Below the pieces are notes generated by a model. That model ran no database searches and was not told the DNA's origin. It saw only the letters and a program-made list of their open reading frames with translations. From contig JAHWJR010000039.1 of NCBI GenBank assembly GCA_019348335.1, positions 1 through 12,823 on the forward strand: DNA of 12,823 nucleotides, given 5' to 3'. Made by a program: the position numbers and the translations under genes. The stretch is from Actinomycetota bacterium (GTDB lineage Bacteria > Actinomycetota > Acidimicrobiia > Acidimicrobiales > CADCSY01). This document shows positions 6,561 through 12,823 of the stretch, piece after piece. Within the stretch, counting starts at the first letter, position 1, and each line of letters starts with the position of its first letter.

Positions 6561-6911
6561 CTACGAGGGCTCGGGGGCTTCGCCTCCGGCCGTCTCGTCG
6601 CCGGCCACCTCGTCGCTGAGCGTGCCCACCGGCCCCCACTCGCGATCGGTCTCGAGCTGCTCCTCGACGCTGTCGAGCCCGGTGTCGTCACCCGTGCGCT
6701 CGTAGGTGATCTTGCCGGCAGCGATCTCCTCGAAGGCGATGGAGAGCGGCTTGCGGGCGGTGGAGGCCACCTGGGGCGGGACGATGGCCCCGAGGCCTTC
6801 ACCCAGGTGGTTGAAGTAGGAGTTGATCTGTCGGGCCCGGCGGGAGGCCACCGTGACGAGGGTGAACTTCGAGTCGACCCGCGCGAGCAGGTCCTCGATG
6901 GGCGGGTTCAT
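6561..6911 (-). CDS. rpoZ: DNA-directed RNA polymerase omega subunit with acidic C-terminal tail
   Basis: The omega subunit helps the beta' subunit fold and join RNA polymerase. The core is clear: NPPIEDLLARVDSKFTLVTV, then SRRARQINSYFNHLGEGLG and KPLSIAFEEIAAGKITYE. From ATG 6911 the protein is 116 aa. AGGA at 6922-6919 is seven bases before this ATG. ATG 6914 is adjacent, and ATG 6935 would add MPWRQDT but has no ribosome binding site. After the core, about 43 residues (GDDTGLDS to the end) carry 14 Asp/Glu and a single Arg, so the tail is strongly acidic and probably disordered. The gene sits between gmk and coaBC as in other actinobacteria, six bases before coaBC. The 59-bp gap behind gmk holds a C7 run and the palindrome gggcgcgccc (6961-6970), with no convincing promoter. 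Confidence 0.95.
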   Translation of the reverse strand: MNPPIEDLLARVDSKFTLVTVASRRARQINSYFNHLGEGLGAIVPPQVASTARKPLSIAFEEIAAGKITYERTGDDTGLDSVEEQLETDREWGPVGTLSDEVAGDETAGGEAPEPS

Positions 6912-6918
6912 CATGGTG

Positions 6919-6922
6919 TCCT
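6919..6922 (-). promoter_or_regulatory. AGGA ribosome binding site of rpoZ
   Basis: AGGA (6922 down to 6919) is seven bases from ATG 6911 and four from ATG 6914. It argues against the longer start at 6935, which would place this site inside the coding region. Confidence 0.5.
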
Positions 6923-6970
6923 GGCGCCACGGCATGGGCGCAAGGGTACCAGGCCCCCCCGGGCGCGCCC

Positions 6971-7516
6971 CTAGTGGCCTCGCTCGGCCCGGGCGGCGGC
7001 GAGAAGGGAGACCATCTCCTCGACGGCTCGGTCCAGGTCGTCGTTGACCACGACCGCCGCGCCCAGCTCGCCCGCCGCCGCCGCCTCTTCGGCCGCCTTG
7101 GCCAGGCGCTGGGCGATCAGGTGCTCGGGGTCACCCCGGCCCTCCAGCCGGCGCCGCTGCTCCTCGGGCGACGGCGGGACCACGAAGATCAACAGCGCCG
7201 TCGGGTCCCGCTCGTGGACCTGGCGGGCCCCTTGGACCTCGATCTCCAGCAGGGTGTCGCAGCCGGGCGGCGGCGAGGGCACGGGCGTGCCGTAGAGGTT
7301 GCCCAGGAACTCGGCCCACTCCAGGAAGCCGTCGCGCGCCACCTCCCGCAGGAAGTGCTCCCGGTCGACGAACACGTAGGCGTCGTCGGGCTCACCCGGC
7401 CGGCGGGGGCGAGTGGTCCACGACCGGCTCAGCCACAACCGGGGGTCGAGCTGCAACAGGCGCTCGACCAGCGTTCCCTTCCCGACCCCGCCGGGGCCGG
7501 AGACGACGACGAGCAC
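6971..7516 (-). CDS. gmk: Guanylate kinase with divergent P-loop
   Basis: Gmk phosphorylates GMP to GDP with ATP. The protein has 181 residues, slightly shorter than the common 190-210. The P-loop at residues 7-15 reads GPGGVGKGT instead of the usual GPSGxGKST. The GMP-binding segment reads SRSWTTRPRRPGEPDDAYVFV (30-50) against the usual SHTTR...GExxGxxYxFV, with Trp for His and one residue fewer before the Tyr. FLEWAEFLGNLYGTP (64-78), EIEVQGARQV (91-100) and FVVPPSPEEQRRRLEGRG (111-128) are family-typical. GTG 7516 is the only possible start, since the mihF stop lies four codons upstream in the same frame; no clear ribosome binding site is seen, so translation may depend on mihF. The nine-base gap to mihF and the order mihF-gmk-rpoZ are actinobacterial. 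I recall similar P-loops in Acidimicrobiia, which supports that placement. Confidence 0.95.
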   Translation of the reverse strand: MLVVVSGPGGVGKGTLVERLLQLDPRLWLSRSWTTRPRRPGEPDDAYVFVDREHFLREVARDGFLEWAEFLGNLYGTPVPSPPPGCDTLLEIEVQGARQVHERDPTALLIFVVPPSPEEQRRRLEGRGDPEHLIAQRLAKAAEEAAAAGELGAAVVVNDDLDRAVEEMVSLLAAARAERGH

Positions 7517-7525
7517 GTGCCGGCG

Positions 7526-7843
7526 TCAGCGGGGGAAGCGCTTGAGCAGAGCCTCCCGCTGTTGCGTGCCCAGCCCCCGTACGCGGCGGTTCTCGCTGAT
7601 CTGGAGCTCCTCCATCAGGCGGCGGGCCTTCACCTTGCCCAGCCCGGGCAGCGACTCGAGCACGGTGAGCACCTTCATCTTGCCCACCGTCTCGTCCCGC
7701 TCGGCCAGGTCGAACAGCTCGGGCAGCGAGGTGGAGCCCATCTTGAGCTTCTCCTTGAGCTCTGCCCGCACACGCCGGGCCACCGCCGCCTTGTCGAGGG
7801 CGGCCTGGCGCTGGTCGGGGGAGAGCTCTGGCGGCAGCGGCAT
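7526..7843 (-). CDS. mihF: Actinobacterial integration host factor MihF
   Basis: A 105-residue nucleoid-associated DNA-binding protein of the mycobacterial IHF type, unrelated to the HU/IHF fold of E. coli. The N-terminal part is helical and charged (SPDQRQAALDKAAVARRVRAEL), with KEKLKMGSTSLPELFDLAE. The C-terminal helix-two-turn-helix region reads ESLPGLGKVKARRLMEEL, then ISENRRVRGLG, which is diagnostic of the family. The start is ATG 7843, with AGGG (7856-7853) nine bases upstream. It sits 36 bp after pyrF and nine bases before gmk, its standard neighbour. In mycobacteria and streptomycetes the protein binds DNA with little sequence specificity and affects chromosome compaction. A TAGGGT resembling an actinobacterial -10 lies just upstream but without a matching -35, so a separate promoter is not claimed. 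Confidence 0.96.
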   Translation of the reverse strand: MPLPPELSPDQRQAALDKAAVARRVRAELKEKLKMGSTSLPELFDLAERDETVGKMKVLTVLESLPGLGKVKARRLMEELQISENRRVRGLGTQQREALLKRFPR

Positions 7844-7879
7844 GGCCGCGAACCCTAGTGCAGGGCCCTCACTGCGGGC

Positions 7880-8587
7880 TCAGGCGCGCAGGCTCTCCAC
7901 CAGCGCCGACGCGGCGGCAGCCCGGTCGGGCGCGGCGGTGACGGCCCGGCCGACCACCAGCAGGTCGGCGCCGGCGGCCAGTGCCGCGGCGGGCGTGTCG
8001 GTGCGGGCCTGATCGTGGGCGTCGGCGCCGGGGGGCCGGGTGCCGGGCACCACCAGGAGGAGCCGGGGGGCGAGCTCGCGCACGTCGGCCACGTCGGGGG
8101 CGCCACAGACCAGCCCCCCGCACCCGGCGTCGAGGGCCACCTGCACCCGCTTGGGCACGATGTGGGACGGGGCGGTGGCGTCGCTGGTGAGCACGGTCAC
8201 GGCCAGGGCCACGGGAAGCTCCAAGCCCGCCCGTGACGCTCCCCGGTGGAGCCCCTCGACGCCGGCCCGCAGCATGGGGCCGCCGCCGGAGGCGTGCAGG
8301 GTCAGGTAGCGCACCCCGTAGGCGCCCACCACGGCAGCGGCGCGGCCCACCGTGGTGGGGATGTCGTGCATCTTGAGGTCGAGGAACACGTCGTAGCCGA
8401 GGTCGGCCAGCGCGGTCACCGCGTCGGGGCCGGCGGCGGTGTAGAGCTCGAGGCCGACCTTGGCCACCCCGAACCAGGGCCGGAGCTCGCGGGCCAGGCG
8501 CAGTGCCACCACCATGTCGTCGACGTCGAGGGCGAGGGCGAGCCGCGAACGGAGCTCGGCCGCCGGAGGGCGCGGCGCCTCAGCCAT
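7880..8587 (-). CDS. pyrF: Orotidine 5'-phosphate decarboxylase
   Basis: PyrF decarboxylates OMP to UMP, the last step of de novo pyrimidine synthesis. The 235-residue protein shows the opening strand LALALDVDDM (16-25), KVGLELY (43-49), the catalytic DxKxxD motif as DLKMHDIP (70-77) and the C-terminal phosphate-binding regions VPGTRPPGADAHDQARTDTP and LLVVGRAVT. This is the E. coli/Bacillus-like group; mycobacterial PyrF belongs to a different subgroup, so gene order is shared with mycobacteria but the enzyme type is not. ATG 8587 lies within the last codons of pyrD (8-bp overlap), with AGGGG (8600-8596) eight bases upstream. A longer open reading to 8788 only shadows pyrD. The intergenic 7844-7879 contains no clear terminator. 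Confidence 0.97.
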   Translation of the reverse strand: MAEAPRPPAAELRSRLALALDVDDMVVALRLARELRPWFGVAKVGLELYTAAGPDAVTALADLGYDVFLDLKMHDIPTTVGRAAAVVGAYGVRYLTLHASGGGPMLRAGVEGLHRGASRAGLELPVALAVTVLTSDATAPSHIVPKRVQVALDAGCGGLVCGAPDVADVRELAPRLLLVVPGTRPPGADAHDQARTDTPAAALAAGADLLVVGRAVTAAPDRAAAASALVESLRA

Positions 8588-9610
8588 GGTCGCCGCCCCT
8601 GCCCACCCGGTGGACGGCCCCGACCACCTCGGGCAGCGACCGCACGCCCCGTCGCTGCGCCCAGGCGCGCAGGCCCGCCAGCACCGCGGCCGGGGCCCGG
8701 GGGTCGGCGAAGGTGGCGGTGCCCACCTGCACCGCCACCGCGCCGGCGAGGAGCAGCTCGGCGGCGTCCTCGCCGCAGGCCACGCCACCCACCCCCACCA
8801 CCGGGAGGTCGGGCACGGCGGCGGTCACGTCGTGCACCGCCCGCACCGCCACCGGGTGGATGGCCGGCCCCGACAGGCCGCCACCGGGACCTCCCAGGCG
8901 CCGGCGGCCCGTGGCCGGATCGATGGCCAGAGCCGGGACGGTGTTGATCAACGTGACCGCCTCGGCCCCGCCGGCCCGGGCGGCAACGGCGACGGCGACC
9001 AGGTCGCCGGCGCCGACGCTCAGCTTGGCCCAGCGCGGCCGCCCGCAGGCGGCGGTGGCCTCCATGGCCTCGGTGGTGGCTGCCTCCGACGAGGCGAACA
9101 GCCGGGCCCGGCCCGGCGCCCCGCCGCCAGCCGAAGCGTCGATGTTGGGGCAGCTGAGGTTGACCTCGACGGCGACCACCTCGGGTGGGGCGTCGGCCAG
9201 CAGGGCCGCCGCCTCGGCGTAGTCCTCGACGTTGTGCCCCCAGATGCTGGCCACCACCCGGGCGCCGGCGGCGACCAACGCCGGCAGGTCGGACGCCAGC
9301 CACGCCTCCACACCCGGGCCCTGGAGGCCCACGCTGTTGAGCATCCCCGCCGTCGTCTCGTGGACCCGGGGCCCCGGGTTGCCGGGCCAGGGACGGGCGG
9401 ACAGCGACTTGACCACCACCGCCCCGAGGCTCGACAGGTCGAGGTAGCGCCCCAGCTCGGCGCCGTGGCCGGAGGTGCCCGAGGCGGTCATGACCGGGTT
9501 GGGAAGGGCCACCGAGCCCACCCGGGTGGCGAGGTCGGGGCCCGGCGCCCGGCGGTGCGCCCGCAGGTCGGCGGTCCGGTCGAGCGCCGCCGCCAGCGCC
9601 GGCGGCGCCC

Positions 9611-9614
<4 letters not shown>
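8580..9614 (-). CDS. pyrD: Dihydroorotate dehydrogenase, class 1B-like
   Basis: PyrD oxidises dihydroorotate to orotate with bound FMN. The 344-residue protein has a poorly conserved N-terminus of about 28 residues, then VALPNPVMTASGTSGHG, TAGMLNSVGLQGPGVE (88-103), VNLSCPN with the catalytic Cys155 (class 1 base; class 2 has Ser), LINTVPALAID, GGGLSGPAIHPVAVRAV and GVGGVACGED...VGTATFADP. The closing motifs match class 1B, the NAD-dependent type that normally works with the iron-sulfur/FAD subunit PyrK. The usual KLSPNVTD reads KLSVGAGD. The start GTG 9614 overlaps the carB stop (GTGA, 9611-9614), with AGGAG (9627-9623) eight bases upstream. The same frame stays open far into carB, but that is a shadow. 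No pyrK lies between carB, pyrD and pyrF. Confidence 0.95.

Positions 9615-12823
<3,209 letters not shown>

Noticed and set aside
6954..6970. C7 run and palindrome gggcgcgccc between gmk and rpoZ
   Set aside because: The palindrome has no loop and no T-tract, and the homopolymer lies outside genes, so neither a terminator nor a frameshift site can be supported.

Overview
This window comes from a very GC-rich actinobacterium. The gene set and order (carB, pyrD, pyrF, mihF, gmk, rpoZ, coaBC, metK, priA) is the conserved actinobacterial pyrimidine-to-priA block. mihF, a PriA with no Walker A motif, and a CoaBC carrying PAMHTEMW are actinobacterial hallmarks. The E. coli-type OMP decarboxylase and the unusual guanylate kinase P-loop (GPGGVGKGT) point away from Mycobacterium and towards a deep branch such as Acidimicrobiia. 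That placement is inference from remembered family features, not from a search.

Layout: positions 1-80 are non-coding and hold a perfect GC hairpin and a possible leftward promoter. Two plus-strand genes follow, overlapping by 4 bp: an RsmC-like class I methyltransferase (81-683, probable CTG start) and a SpoU/TrmH RNA 2'-O-methyltransferase (680-1234). They converge, across a 23-bp gap, on a minus-strand block that fills the rest of the window. Read in its own direction (right to left) the block is carB (5' end outside the window), pyrD, pyrF, mihF, gmk, rpoZ, coaBC, metK, priA, azlC, azlD.

The minus-strand block is compact. carB/pyrD, coaBC/metK and azlC/azlD overlap by 4 bp (GTGA), pyrD/pyrF by 8 bp, and the largest gap is about 60 bp. 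It looks like one or a few polycistronic units. It combines UMP synthesis (CarB, PyrD, PyrF), GMP phosphorylation (Gmk), nucleoid and replication proteins (MihF, PriA), an RNA polymerase subunit (RpoZ), CoA synthesis (CoaBC), SAM synthesis (MetK) and a branched-chain amino acid exporter (AzlCD).

No mobile element, CRISPR array, tRNA, rRNA or riboswitch was seen. This is mostly a housekeeping region, and I found no convincing undescribed system. The most notable points are: two genes (the RsmC-like gene and priA) whose conserved N-termini have no ATG, GTG or TTG start and are best explained by CTG starts; a class 1B-like pyrD coupled directly to carB with no pyrK between; active-site departures in CoaBC and Gmk; and a long acidic tail on RpoZ.
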